Shown: piece after piece, positions 8,712-16,294 of the stretch
How positions within the stretch are numbered: the first letter of the stretch is position 1
How the letters are laid out: each line of letters opens with the position of its first letter
From: Halobacteriovoraceae bacterium
GTDB taxonomy: Bacteria > Bdellovibrionota > Bacteriovoracia > Bacteriovoracales > Bacteriovoracaceae
Length of the DNA: 64,000 nt
NCBI GenBank assembly: GCA_018646195.1
Contig: JABGVH010000036.1
Location: 1 to 64,000 of the forward strand
Direction: 5' to 3'
The notes under the pieces: generated by a model
The model's database searches: none
Told to the model about the DNA's origin: nothing
What the model saw: the letters and a program-made list of their open reading frames with translations, nothing else
Position numbers and translations under genes: made by a program

Positions 8712-8986
8712 TATACAAAGTTACTAGGCGGATGAGTAAAGTGTCCGTAAACTGCTGCAGGGTCACGGCTCGGAATCTGCTCCGAACTATAGGGCCCTAC
8801 TTTTCGTCTTAAGACGGGTCCTTCAAACAGTAGGCCTAATACTGCGAAAGACACTTTCTTCAATCCTATTAATGAGTGCCAAAATAATCGCAAGCTACTC
8901 TTGCTAGTTATCTCGACTCCTTTTACTAGTGAGGAGACTTCTCTCCCAAATTCAAAGTTTGTTGTTAATGTTTTGTCGTTGTACAT
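8711..8986 (-). CDS. Small protein of unknown function (91 aa) upstream of ABC exporter
   Basis: I do not recognise this family. The start at 8986 is supported by a GGAG ribosome site six bases upstream. An in-frame ATG four codons earlier overlaps that site and is less likely. The product has a polar N-terminus (residues 1-25), a central segment with hydrophobic stretches (about residues 30-55, including LRLFWHSLIGLKKVSFAVLG) and a C-terminal tail rich in Pro, Ser and His (GPYSSEQIPSRDPAAVYGHF). The stop is followed at once by a long hairpin, and the ABC exporter gene starts 62 bases downstream. A short gene placed before an exporter could encode a peptide substrate or a small partner subunit, which is inference. 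Its reality depends mainly on the ribosome site and the hairpin. Confidence 0.45.
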   Translation of the reverse strand: MYNDKTLTTNFEFGREVSSLVKGVEITSKSSLRLFWHSLIGLKKVSFAVLGLLFEGPVLRRKVGPYSSEQIPSRDPAAVYGHFTHPPSNFV

Positions 8987-9198
8987 ATTCTTCTCCATAT
9001 TTTTGTTTGTTGTTTAGGCGCACGTCTTCACCACGACCTAGGCCGCAAAAGTCGCAATAAAAGCGAACGCAGTTTTGTAATAAATCTAATAAACGGTGAA
9101 CCGCGACGGATAAGAACAGAGAGACTCTGGTTTCCGTTTAGATCTTGGTCAATTTTAGGGTTGCACTTAATGCCACCGGTTTGTCTTATGCCTGAAAG

Positions 9199-9330
9199 TT
9201 AATTCTTTCTGAGCCTATAACATTCCGGGGTGAGTACTCTTCCCAGGGATCCCGGTTGGAGCATGAGGGCAGAGGCATCCACGGTATCAATTGATTTGAC
9301 CAAAACTAAAATGTCGCTAAAATTGTTCAC
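9199..9330 (-). CDS. Very small ORF (43 aa), possible leader or precursor peptide
   Basis: A GTG codon at 9330 follows a near-perfect ribosome site (AAAAGGAGGTTAAAC) and opens a 43-codon frame. It begins with a short hydrophobic stretch (ILVLV), contains SALMLQPGSLGRVLTPEC and ends in a basic tail YRLRKN before TAA. The same frame stays open for 54 more codons beyond this TAA. That part is very basic and ends in LRSLLLRLLRPRSW, so an older ~98-codon gene may have been split by a nonsense change, or the short form is the real product. It is the first gene of the leftward unit that continues into the 91-residue gene, the ABC exporter and DUF1854. No family was recognised. Confidence 0.4.
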   Translation of the reverse strand: MNNFSDILVLVKSIDTVDASALMLQPGSLGRVLTPECYRLRKN

Positions 9331-9395
9331 GTTTAACCTCCTTTTCGAAGTTGTTAAAAACTTTTACAGTTTCTTTCTGTTTTCCAAAGTAGCTG

Positions 9396-9410
9396 ATTAT
9401 TAATTAAAGT
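9396..9410. repeat. 15-bp direct repeat, copy 1
   Basis: ATTATTAATTAAAGT occurs here and again, identical and in the same orientation, at 9695-9709. The two copies bracket the hairpin-rich interval between the divergent small-gene unit and the prepilin-like gene. An AT-rich operator is possible, but chance is also possible in such AT-rich DNA. Confidence 0.4.
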
Positions 9411-9484
9411 CAACATTATTTTAAATAAAAGTGTAAAAAAAATTGACTATTTTTTTAGGGGCGTTTTTTTATACCAAAAATAAA

Positions 9485-9582
9485 GCCATCCAACCCCTCT
9501 ACAGTAGGTTGGCTGGATGGCCTAAAATATGGGCAAAAAGTCATAATTCCCAAAATCGTCTAAGCATTAGACGGCCATTTTT
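9485..9582 (+). ncRNA. Candidate small RNA or structured leader with intrinsic terminator
   Basis: Two hairpins lie in tandem. The first is an imperfect stem between GCCATCCAACC (9485-9495) and GGTTGGCTGGATGGC (9507-9521), with a small bulge. The second is a perfect 7-bp stem, CGTCTAA/TTAGACG (9557-9573), with a 3-base loop followed by GCCATTTTTT, which looks like a rho-independent terminator on the plus strand. TTGACT at 9443-9448 could act as a -35 element. No protein of credible composition is encoded here. A ~100-nt RNA, or an attenuator for the downstream gene, is an inference from structure alone. Confidence 0.3.
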
Positions 9583-9615
9583 TAGACCAAAAAAAGCCTA
9601 TAATTTCAAGTACTT

Positions 9616-9682
9616 TACCCCTAAAGTAGGGTATCAGCACAATTTCCTATTTTGAGCTTTGGAGAGAATGACTTAAAATAGG
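9616..9682. repeat. Further inverted repeats upstream of prepilin-like gene
   Basis: Two more potential stems occur: TACCCCTA with TAGGGTA around AAG (9616-9633, one bulged base), and CCTATTTT (9646-9653) with AAAATAGG (9675-9682). With the hairpins at 9485-9582 they make this the most structured noncoding stretch of the window. They could be regulator sites or part of a structured 5' leader. Confidence 0.3.
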
Positions 9683-9694
9683 TAAGTATCTTTT

Positions 9695-9709
9695 ATTATT
9701 AATTAAAGT
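9695..9709. repeat. 15-bp direct repeat, copy 2
   Basis: Identical to the copy at 9396-9410. It lies 25 bp before the GTG start of the prepilin-like gene, within the expected promoter or leader. Confidence 0.4.
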
Positions 9710-9734
9710 TTAAAACCTAACTGGGACGTTTGCG

Positions 9735-12014
9735 GTGAAGAACCATTTTGAAAAGTTTTTCTTATTTCTAAAAACCCTGAGATCAAATAAAGGTTTCTCG
9801 CTGGCCGAAGTTTTAGTCGCCGCCGGGATGCTCGGAGTTGTCTCTCTTGGAGTTATGCAGGTGATGAAACAAACCACCCAAACTTCTAAGAAGATGTCAC
9901 AGGATTTTGAAATCGGTCAAACGGTTAATGCCATCTCCTCTCTGATGAGAAGTGGTCTCGGTTGTCAAAGAACCCTGGCCTTTAACCGGACAGAGGGACG
10001 GATTACCACTCCCAATATTGTGGGAGCTAACGTGCCCCTTGGTCCTGCCTGGGTACCTAATCCCGCTAACACCTCAATTATTACTGAATTTTTTGATGGC
10101 GCCATTGCCACCGAACCCACCGCTACAACTGCAGGTCGAGCTCGCTTTCAATCTGGCTGTATCGGTGGAACGGTAGCCCTTTTGGCACCTTGTATTTATG
10201 GATTTGGTTCCGGCCGGATGCTTTTAGAGTCCAGTACTCTAGGGGATTATCCAAACGCAGCAACGGTCAGCGGTGTCGCCACTCTTCAATTGGTTTTCTT
10301 AAAAGGTCCTTTCATTCAAGTTTATGCCAATGCAGGAGGTGGCGCCGCCGGATCAGCGGCGGTAACTGCGCTGCCTGCAGCAGTTAGACAAAAATTGGGG
10401 GCTTCCTCTTATGGAGCTGAACGGATTATTAAAAGAATTGACCTACAAGTTACCGTTCTGCAGTCTTGTACCGAATGGGATGCTTTTAATACGACCACTA
10501 ACCCGACAAGAAACGGACTTTTCGCAGGAGCGACTTGTCCTGGTGGCGTCCCCGGAAATGAAATTGCCTATTGTAATACCGACCAAGATTCAATTTTTAC
10601 TGCCACTTGTAATATCATGGGTGGCGTTCTCGATGATCAAGACAGGTTCTGTAAAGGCGTGAGCTTTAAGGCCAGAAACGCCGATCCAGTAGTAGGTCAA
10701 GAAATTATCGATGGCCAGCCTTCTGCTCCCGGACCTTATACGGCGATCGTGGCCCACGGTAATGCCGAAGTTCTTTATAACCTCGGTGTAGGGAGGCCTG
10801 CACCTGGACCTCCTGGTGTACCCACTGACGGCTCGATTTATGGAAATGCTGTGGGTACTGGTACCGGTGGTCAAATTTACGGCATGGGTAACCTCTCACT
10901 AGGTCCTGTTTCCAATAACGCTCACGTGGCTGCCATGGGTGGAGCGGGAGCTCCTTCAGGAAATATTTGGATGGAAGGCTCATTAGGAGTAGGCGCAAGT
11001 GCTCCCGATTTATTGGCCGGACAAGAAGGTAGTATCGACATGAGTGGTAGTCTAGGGGTTGGATTCTCTAGTGATAACACCGGCTCTGGTAATATTAATA
11101 TGGCCGGTGGTCTCGGCGTCGGGGTAGCTGGCGCTATTGATCCAGGTAACGTTCACATAACCAATTCGTTAGGGGTAGGTGTCGCTCCGGTGGCAGCTAC
11201 TGGTATCGCTCGTATTTCAGGTTCACTAACGGTTGGACTAACAGGGCCCTATGAACCCGGCGCTAATTCAATTGGTGTTAAAGACGGTAATATCAGACTG
11301 TATGACAGCAACGCTGTCTCGGATGTCATAACTATTGATCATGGACATATTCAATTAGACGGAGCAGACACAGTTGGTAAAGTAATGATTCCCAATCAAA
11401 GTGCCTCGAATCTGAATACTGTCAGCCCTGGGCGGGGAGATGAAGCGGCTACAAAAAAATGGGTTCGCTGGCATATTTATGGTGATCCCTCTGGCCTTTA
11501 TAACGATGCCACTCGGAATTTTATAATTGGAAATCTTGCTCAGTATGCCCAACATAAAACCATAACCGCTCTTATGGCAGCTCTCTGTCCTATGATTCAG
11601 GTTCGAAATGATAACCAATCAACTTATGCTGTCGGTGCTATGGTCGGAGCTGTCTGTCGTGTCAACACCGTCTCCTGTGCCGTCAATGGTCAGTGTAATG
11701 TGGTGTTCGGTACTACGGGAGTTTACAGTAGTGGTTATGTCTACGCTGCCGGAAATATATATAGCGGTAATGGCACTATCTACACCACTAACGGGAACAT
11801 CTATTCAACCAATGGTACTGTCCGTGGGAATATTGTCCGCACTAACTCCGTAGCAACTGGTTTGGCCGGTTCTGTAAGGGGTACCTATCTCTGTGCTGCC
11901 AATGCCGATGGTAATAGTTCAGCAGGTTGCTTAACGACAACCGCTAGACAAGATTGTCCTCTGGGGCTCTATGTAACTGGATGGAAATCCGGTTTTATCA
12001 AATGCTCTCCTTAA
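9735..12014 (+). CDS. Large prepilin-like protein with glycine-rich LGVG repeats
   Basis: The GTG-initiated 759-residue protein has a type IV prepilin N-terminus: a basic leader, then KGFSLAEV with predicted cleavage after Gly20, Phe+1 and Glu+5, followed by the hydrophobic helix LVAAGMLGVVSLGVMQVM. It should be processed by a PilD-type peptidase and inserted in the inner membrane or a (pseudo)pilus. At 759 residues it is several times longer than a normal pilin. Residues ~345-500 contain an irregular repeat with SLGVG or SLTVG cores every ~20-30 residues, resembling repeat regions of phage-fibre or S74-associated surface proteins. The C-terminus has several cysteines (LCPMIQ, CRVNTVSCAVNGQC) that may pair as disulfides. 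A terminator-like hairpin covers the stop codon. No pilus assembly genes are nearby. A tip adhesin or minor pseudopilin is the best guess. Confidence 0.75.
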   Translation: MKNHFEKFFLFLKTLRSNKGFSLAEVLVAAGMLGVVSLGVMQVMKQTTQTSKKMSQDFEIGQTVNAISSLMRSGLGCQRTLAFNRTEGRITTPNIVGANVPLGPAWVPNPANTSIITEFFDGAIATEPTATTAGRARFQSGCIGGTVALLAPCIYGFGSGRMLLESSTLGDYPNAATVSGVATLQLVFLKGPFIQVYANAGGGAAGSAAVTALPAAVRQKLGASSYGAERIIKRIDLQVTVLQSCTEWDAFNTTTNPTRNGLFAGATCPGGVPGNEIAYCNTDQDSIFTATCNIMGGVLDDQDRFCKGVSFKARNADPVVGQEIIDGQPSAPGPYTAIVAHGNAEVLYNLGVGRPAPGPPGVPTDGSIYGNAVGTGTGGQIYGMGNLSLGPVSNNAHVAAMGGAGAPSGNIWMEGSLGVGASAPDLLAGQEGSIDMSGSLGVGFSSDNTGSGNINMAGGLGVGVAGAIDPGNVHITNSLGVGVAPVAATGIARISGSLTVGLTGPYEPGANSIGVKDGNIRLYDSNAVSDVITIDHGHIQLDGADTVGKVMIPNQSASNLNTVSPGRGDEAATKKWVRWHIYGDPSGLYNDATRNFIIGNLAQYAQHKTITALMAALCPMIQVRNDNQSTYAVGAMVGAVCRVNTVSCAVNGQCNVVFGTTGVYSSGYVYAAGNIYSGNGTIYTTNGNIYSTNGTVRGNIVRTNSVATGLAGSVRGTYLCAANADGNSSAGCLTTTARQDCPLGLYVTGWKSGFIKCSP

Positions 12015-12029
12015 GTTCGGGAGAGCATT
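12001..12029. terminator. Hairpin over the stop codon of the prepilin-like gene
   Basis: A perfect 10-bp stem, AATGCTCTCC with GGAGAGCATT, has the stop codon in its 9-base loop and only a weak T tract after it. It sits between two convergent genes and could serve either. Confidence 0.55.
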
Positions 12030-12033
12030 CCAT

Positions 12034-13128
12034 TTAGAGATTGTCTGAAATTATTTTAGAAAGCGAGCGGCTATCGAGTTCGAGAATTTTACCGTTTAAG
12101 ACAAATGTCGGGGATTGAATTAATCCTAGTTGGTAGACTAAACGCTGAGAAGTACGGACGATTTCATGCATCCTTCTATCTGTTTCTATGCAAGTTGAAA
12201 TACTTTTAAAATCGGACCCTATCTTTTTAACTTCGTTGTTAATTAAACCAAGAATAGATTTATTATCAAATTTTGTCTGTGCTAATAACCTTTTGTTGCC
12301 TAGTAAATTAATATGAAATTTCCAAAACTTTTCTTTATCTTCCTGGAAGACACAGCGGGCAGCTTTAATAAGCATGCCAGAAGGATCAGTAATATTGCGT
12401 GAGTAATTTACCTGAGTGTAGATTAGGTTGGGGTGATTTTGAAAAACCTCCTTAAGCTCTCCTTGCCTTTTTTGAGCGGCTGGAGAAAAATAATTACTTA
12501 TACCAATCAGTCGCGTGGCAGAATCCTTAGCACCAATTTGCGGGTATTCAAGCTTCTCAAAATTTTCAACTGGAACTGGAGGAGGGGATAGGTTTATTGA
12601 AAGGCGATTGGCATTTTTATAACCTAGTACTTTATCGCTAAAAAGGCTTGGAATTCTTTTCATGGCGAGCTCCATTTTTAATTTTGCCCTTTTAGTTGTG
12701 TCATCCAGTTTAGGGTCCATTTTTTTAGACCGCGCGGGAAAGATCTTATCTATCTCCTTATCTGAAACAGCTGTCTTAAATACTTCCATCAAGGAGGGAA
12801 GGGTTTCGATATTAAAGTCACGATTGGCATCAACACTAACTAGGTAGCGGACTGCAAAATCTCTAAGTGTGGTTAATCTATTAAAGTAATAACTTTCTTC
12901 CATTCGATAGAGAGAATTCTTTGTACCAATAGGTAATTTTGCAAAGGGAAAAGGTTTTCCATCAATAGTGATGAGGGACTGATCGCTATTTGAAATATTA
13001 TTTGAGTTTACAAAGGGATTGTATTCTTCTTTTTCAACCGAAGAGTTGAGCCGATAGCCTAAAAAAACTCCAACGATCATTGAGAAAATACAGCCAATCG
13101 AGAGGAAAATAACTTGTTTTTGATTCAT
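12034..13128 (-). CDS. DsbA-fold (thioredoxin-like) protein lacking the CxxC active site
   Basis: The 364-residue protein starts with a signal anchor (residues 5-25) and should be periplasmic or membrane-tethered. The C-terminal half has the order of a DsbA/Thioredoxin_4 domain: beta strand RLIGISNYFSP, an inserted helical region with AARCVFQEDKEKFWKFH, and the C-terminal QSPTFVLNGK with the cis-proline (Pro in SPTF) and the GK strand. Where oxidoreductases have (F)xxxxCPxC this protein has SNYFSPAAQKR, so both catalytic cysteines are gone. Two other cysteines remain (AARC and STCIE). The N-terminal ~170 residues resemble the peptidyl-prolyl or helical extensions that precede some DsbA-like domains. 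It probably acts as a chaperone or binding protein, not an oxidase, which is inference. It is convergent with the prepilin-like gene. Confidence 0.7.
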   Translation of the reverse strand: MNQKQVIFLSIGCIFSMIVGVFLGYRLNSSVEKEEYNPFVNSNNISNSDQSLITIDGKPFPFAKLPIGTKNSLYRMEESYYFNRLTTLRDFAVRYLVSVDANRDFNIETLPSLMEVFKTAVSDKEIDKIFPARSKKMDPKLDDTTKRAKLKMELAMKRIPSLFSDKVLGYKNANRLSINLSPPPVPVENFEKLEYPQIGAKDSATRLIGISNYFSPAAQKRQGELKEVFQNHPNLIYTQVNYSRNITDPSGMLIKAARCVFQEDKEKFWKFHINLLGNKRLLAQTKFDNKSILGLINNEVKKIGSDFKSISTCIETDRRMHEIVRTSQRLVYQLGLIQSPTFVLNGKILELDSRSLSKIISDNL

Positions 13129-13180
13129 GGTAGGCCCTAAGCTTTTAGTTTTTATTTGTGCTTTCTATTTTAGCTAATTT

Positions 13181-14434
13181 TTACTGAACTTTGCCATTTT
13201 TCATAACCATGATGGGATTTTTAAGGGTCGCCAATTTTTTAAGTGGATTGGCCTTAAGTGCGATCAGGTCGGCATAGGCATTTTCTCGGACTGTTCCTAT
13301 CAAGTTTTCGCGATTTAAAAGTTTTGCGGCATTTGTAGTCGCCATTTTGAGAATTGTTAAGTTGGAGAGGCCAGCTCTTTTATAAGAGAGCAATGCTTCA
13401 AGTGAAAGTTTGCCAAAGTGAGTTGGTGAATCGTAGAAGAGGTCGCTGCCAAAGGCCAGGGGTACTTTTTTTCTATAGGCCCGTTGTAGTCGTAAGGCCC
13501 TTTGCTGGTACCACTTTTTGGCCCAGCCAGATTTGAGCTGCATTTGGCCAGCGCGCTGTTTGAGTAGTCTCAAGGGTGGGTCAGTTGGTACTAGGATTAT
13601 TTTTTTCTGTGCCATCATTTTAAGACAAGAATTAGAGACTTTTAAGCCGTGCTCGATACTATCTACTGACGCCTTAGCGGCTTTAAAGCAACCACTGAGA
13701 GACTCGCTATGAGCGCTTACGGGCATTTTAAGTCGATGAGAGCTGCGGACAATTTTGTTGAGTATAGAGTCAGTCATCTTGGGAGAGTCGACGTAAACTT
13801 TGATTAAATCGGCGCCCTTGAATTTAAATTTTGTAATTAGTTGTTTTATATTTTCTTCGTCATCGAGAAGCTGGTATTCATTTTGGATTATTGCCTTATC
13901 TGTTCCAACCGAAAATTGGCCGGGATAAAAGGCCAGTCCTGGTCCGGAGGAATAGATTCTTGGAAAATGGCGCTTCTTTTTTAATCCTTGAGCGAGAAAT
14001 TGATTGGAATTGCCAAGATCTCTAATACTTGTGAAACCTGACTCGAGCATTTCACTGGCCCTTACTTTTGCCTTATTTATTCTCTCTTGAGAACGACTGT
14101 GATTAATCTCTTCCAGTAAATCTCTCTCCAGGTTTTGATCGAAACTTTTTTGGAAAAGAAATAGGTGAGTATGTAAGTCAATTAATCCAGGTATTAGGAA
14201 AGCTCCTTTAAGGTCCTTGGTCTCAGTTTTATCTGCGGAAGCGAGGGCATAACCTACTTTTTTGATCTTTCCTTTAACGATCAGAAGGTTGGTTGCTGGA
14301 CCAAATTTTCCGCTCTCAAAATTAACTATACGGGCATTGAGTAAGACAAGTTTTGACTCAGGATTAGAGTCAAAAATACCTCTTATACTGCTACAGGAAG
14401 AGAGGAAAATTACTAGGTAGAGCAAGACTTTCAA
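13181..14434 (-). CDS. Amidohydrolase-family lipoprotein
   Basis: The N-terminus is a lipoprotein signal with lipobox LSSC at Cys14, placing the enzyme on the periplasmic side of a membrane. The remaining ~400 residues are a metal-dependent amidohydrolase of the imidazolonepropionase/prolidase-like group: LIDLHTHL near residue 89 gives the HxH pair, the carboxylated Lys is in LIKVYVD, the histidines are in VSAHSES and SIEHGL, and the Asp is in LAFGSDLF. All ligands are present, so it is likely active. The substrate may be a dipeptide, cyclic imide or similar. The TTG start is preferred because AGGTGA lies four bases upstream. It is divergent from the GT-C gene. Confidence 0.85.
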   Translation of the reverse strand: MKVLLYLVIFLSSCSSIRGIFDSNPESKLVLLNARIVNFESGKFGPATNLLIVKGKIKKVGYALASADKTETKDLKGAFLIPGLIDLHTHLFLFQKSFDQNLERDLLEEINHSRSQERINKAKVRASEMLESGFTSIRDLGNSNQFLAQGLKKKRHFPRIYSSGPGLAFYPGQFSVGTDKAIIQNEYQLLDDEENIKQLITKFKFKGADLIKVYVDSPKMTDSILNKIVRSSHRLKMPVSAHSESLSGCFKAAKASVDSIEHGLKVSNSCLKMMAQKKIILVPTDPPLRLLKQRAGQMQLKSGWAKKWYQQRALRLQRAYRKKVPLAFGSDLFYDSPTHFGKLSLEALLSYKRAGLSNLTILKMATTNAAKLLNRENLIGTVRENAYADLIALKANPLKKLATLKNPIMVMKNGKVQ

Positions 14435-14512
14435 GGGTCACCTATTTTGACATAAATTGCCTTATGAACGAAAATTAATTATAGCAAATTGCTAGAAAAT
14501 ACCGAAGGTAAA

Positions 14513-16294
14513 ATGGACAGGACTATAAAGGATCTTTTAAGGGAGCACTATATTGTTGCTTTTCTTATGCTGGGAGTTTCCCTGATTCTTTTTATACCTA
14601 GTATCCACTACGGATTCTTTATTTTTGATGATCCCGCACAAATTACCGACAATGACTACATGCAAGAGGTGGGGATCTCAAAACTACTAGGTTATTGGAA
14701 ATTTTCTAAAACCCCTCTCATTTTTAATGTATGGCAGGTCATCGCAAAATTTTTTGGAACCAGTTCGGCTGCTCCTTTTAGACTTATGAATATAATTTTT
14801 CATGGCCTTAACGGATTTCTAATTGTCTATGTGCTAAGAAAAATTCTTCTTCATTTTGATAAAGAGGATAATATTGTCCTGCCTAGCTTATTGGGAGGCC
14901 TTTATTTTTTAATTCATCCCTGCCAGGTCGAGTCTGTTGTTTGGGTTTCAAATTTAAGAGGAATCTTAAGTACGACTTTTGGTTTAGGAACAATCGCTCT
15001 TTATTTCCAGCTCTCAACCGAAGAATCTCTTTTTGAAAAAAATATTGTTAAGTATTTCTATGTCTTTACATTTTACCTACTTGGTCTCCTGATCAAACCG
15101 GGGATAGCGGCGATACCTGGTCTTTTTATTCTCTTTGATTACTTCTTGTACAAGAGGCGTTGGAAAGAAATTGCTTATCGTAACTCACCATTTTTAATAC
15201 TGGCGTTTATTTACAGCATTATTCACTTGATTAGTACTTTCAAGAATTATTATATTAGTGCTCCATTTTTTAAAGACCGGATACTTATTGCACTCGACTC
15301 AATCAAGTTTTACCTAGTGAAAGCGGTTCTTCCCTTTGACCTCTCTTTTAACTATCAAAGGTCAGCCTTTAAGATTGCAGAGTTAATGAAGGAACCTCTC
15401 GAATTGACAATTTTAATTGTCGCCACTTTAACTCTGATTACACTTTTGAGCTTTTTCTTTTTGAAGAAAAAATACAAGCCGGTCTTTTATGGAATAGTGA
15501 TCTTTCTAATCCTAATCTCTGTCAATCTTGGTTTTATTCCCTTTGTTTTTCAAAATGTGAGTACTGTCGCCGACCGCTATTTTTACCTGCCGCTAATTGG
15601 ATTTTCGCTAGTTTTCGCGTGGTTTTCAGTAATTGCCAATCGCCAGCAAAAGAAAATTAATAAGGTTTTTTGCTATGGATTTATTGGAATTTTCTTTGGC
15701 CTATTATTTGGCACCAGCCTTAGGCAAACCCGCCATTGGTCGCAAAGTCACAAAATCTTAAGGCAGGCCTATAACCAATCTACTGAGAGTTACGTTATTA
15801 ATGTTTCACTAGCAAATGCTTATTTTAATAATGGTAACTTAGAGAAAGCCGAAGAAGTTTTGTTAGAGGCGCGTGTTTTTGCCCCAACTAGCTCTGAGAT
15901 TTATAGCAATCTCTTAAAAGTTTATCAGCATATGGGAAAGCTAACCGAGATTTCTTATGTCTTGACCGAATTAAAGAGAAAAAAAGTGCCTCTTACTTAT
16001 GAGCTGCGTTTAGAGCTTGCCAATACCTATGCCCTTAGAACTGAGTATAAGAAGTCTTTTGATATGCTACACGAACTTATAGTCGACTTCCCAAACATGA
16101 TTGATACAGAGAGCCACTTCAATATTCTTAAAGAGAATTACTTAAATGAAAAAGTAGAACATTTCAAAAGCCTCTCTCTGATGTATAAGGATGAAGGTAA
16201 TATTAAAGAGTCAGATAAGTATCTTAAATTAGCGAATAGAGTGAAACGCGAATCGATGAATATTTATAAGGCGATTAATCTTTTTAAAAAATGA
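14513..16294 (+). CDS. GT-C membrane glycosyltransferase with C-terminal TPR repeats
   Basis: This protein of about 593 residues has ~10-12 hydrophobic segments in its first 400 residues and then tetratricopeptide-like helices (residues ~420-590: NVSLANAYFNNGNLEKAEEV and later repeats). Near the N-terminus FIFDDPAQITDN resembles the acidic loop motif of TMTC-type and PMT-type GT-C enzymes, which transfer sugar from a polyprenyl-phosphate donor on the outer face of the membrane. Start is placed at the ATG at 14513 with GAAGGT upstream. An in-frame TTG at 14489 is also possible. It overlaps the carbamoyltransferase gene by four bases. Protein O-glycosylation or glycan modification are both plausible. 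Confidence 0.7.
   Translation: MDRTIKDLLREHYIVAFLMLGVSLILFIPSIHYGFFIFDDPAQITDNDYMQEVGISKLLGYWKFSKTPLIFNVWQVIAKFFGTSSAAPFRLMNIIFHGLNGFLIVYVLRKILLHFDKEDNIVLPSLLGGLYFLIHPCQVESVVWVSNLRGILSTTFGLGTIALYFQLSTEESLFEKNIVKYFYVFTFYLLGLLIKPGIAAIPGLFILFDYFLYKRRWKEIAYRNSPFLILAFIYSIIHLISTFKNYYISAPFFKDRILIALDSIKFYLVKAVLPFDLSFNYQRSAFKIAELMKEPLELTILIVATLTLITLLSFFFLKKKYKPVFYGIVIFLILISVNLGFIPFVFQNVSTVADRYFYLPLIGFSLVFAWFSVIANRQQKKINKVFCYGFIGIFFGLLFGTSLRQTRHWSQSHKILRQAYNQSTESYVINVSLANAYFNNGNLEKAEEVLLEARVFAPTSSEIYSNLLKVYQHMGKLTEISYVLTELKRKKVPLTYELRLELANTYALRTEYKKSFDMLHELIVDFPNMIDTESHFNILKENYLNEKVEHFKSLSLMYKDEGNIKESDKYLKLANRVKRESMNIYKAINLFKK

Noticed and set aside
8650-9340. tRNA or rRNA genes in the GC-richer patches of the long gap
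   Set aside because: No cloverleaf with CCA-end, T-loop GTTCGA and anticodon stem could be drawn, and no rRNA-like stretch was recognised.
9443-9655. 70-codon plus-strand ORF in the hairpin-rich intergenic region
   Set aside because: It starts at TTG without a ribosome site, runs through two stable hairpins and a terminator-like structure, and has an aromatic- and Lys-rich composition unlike a protein.
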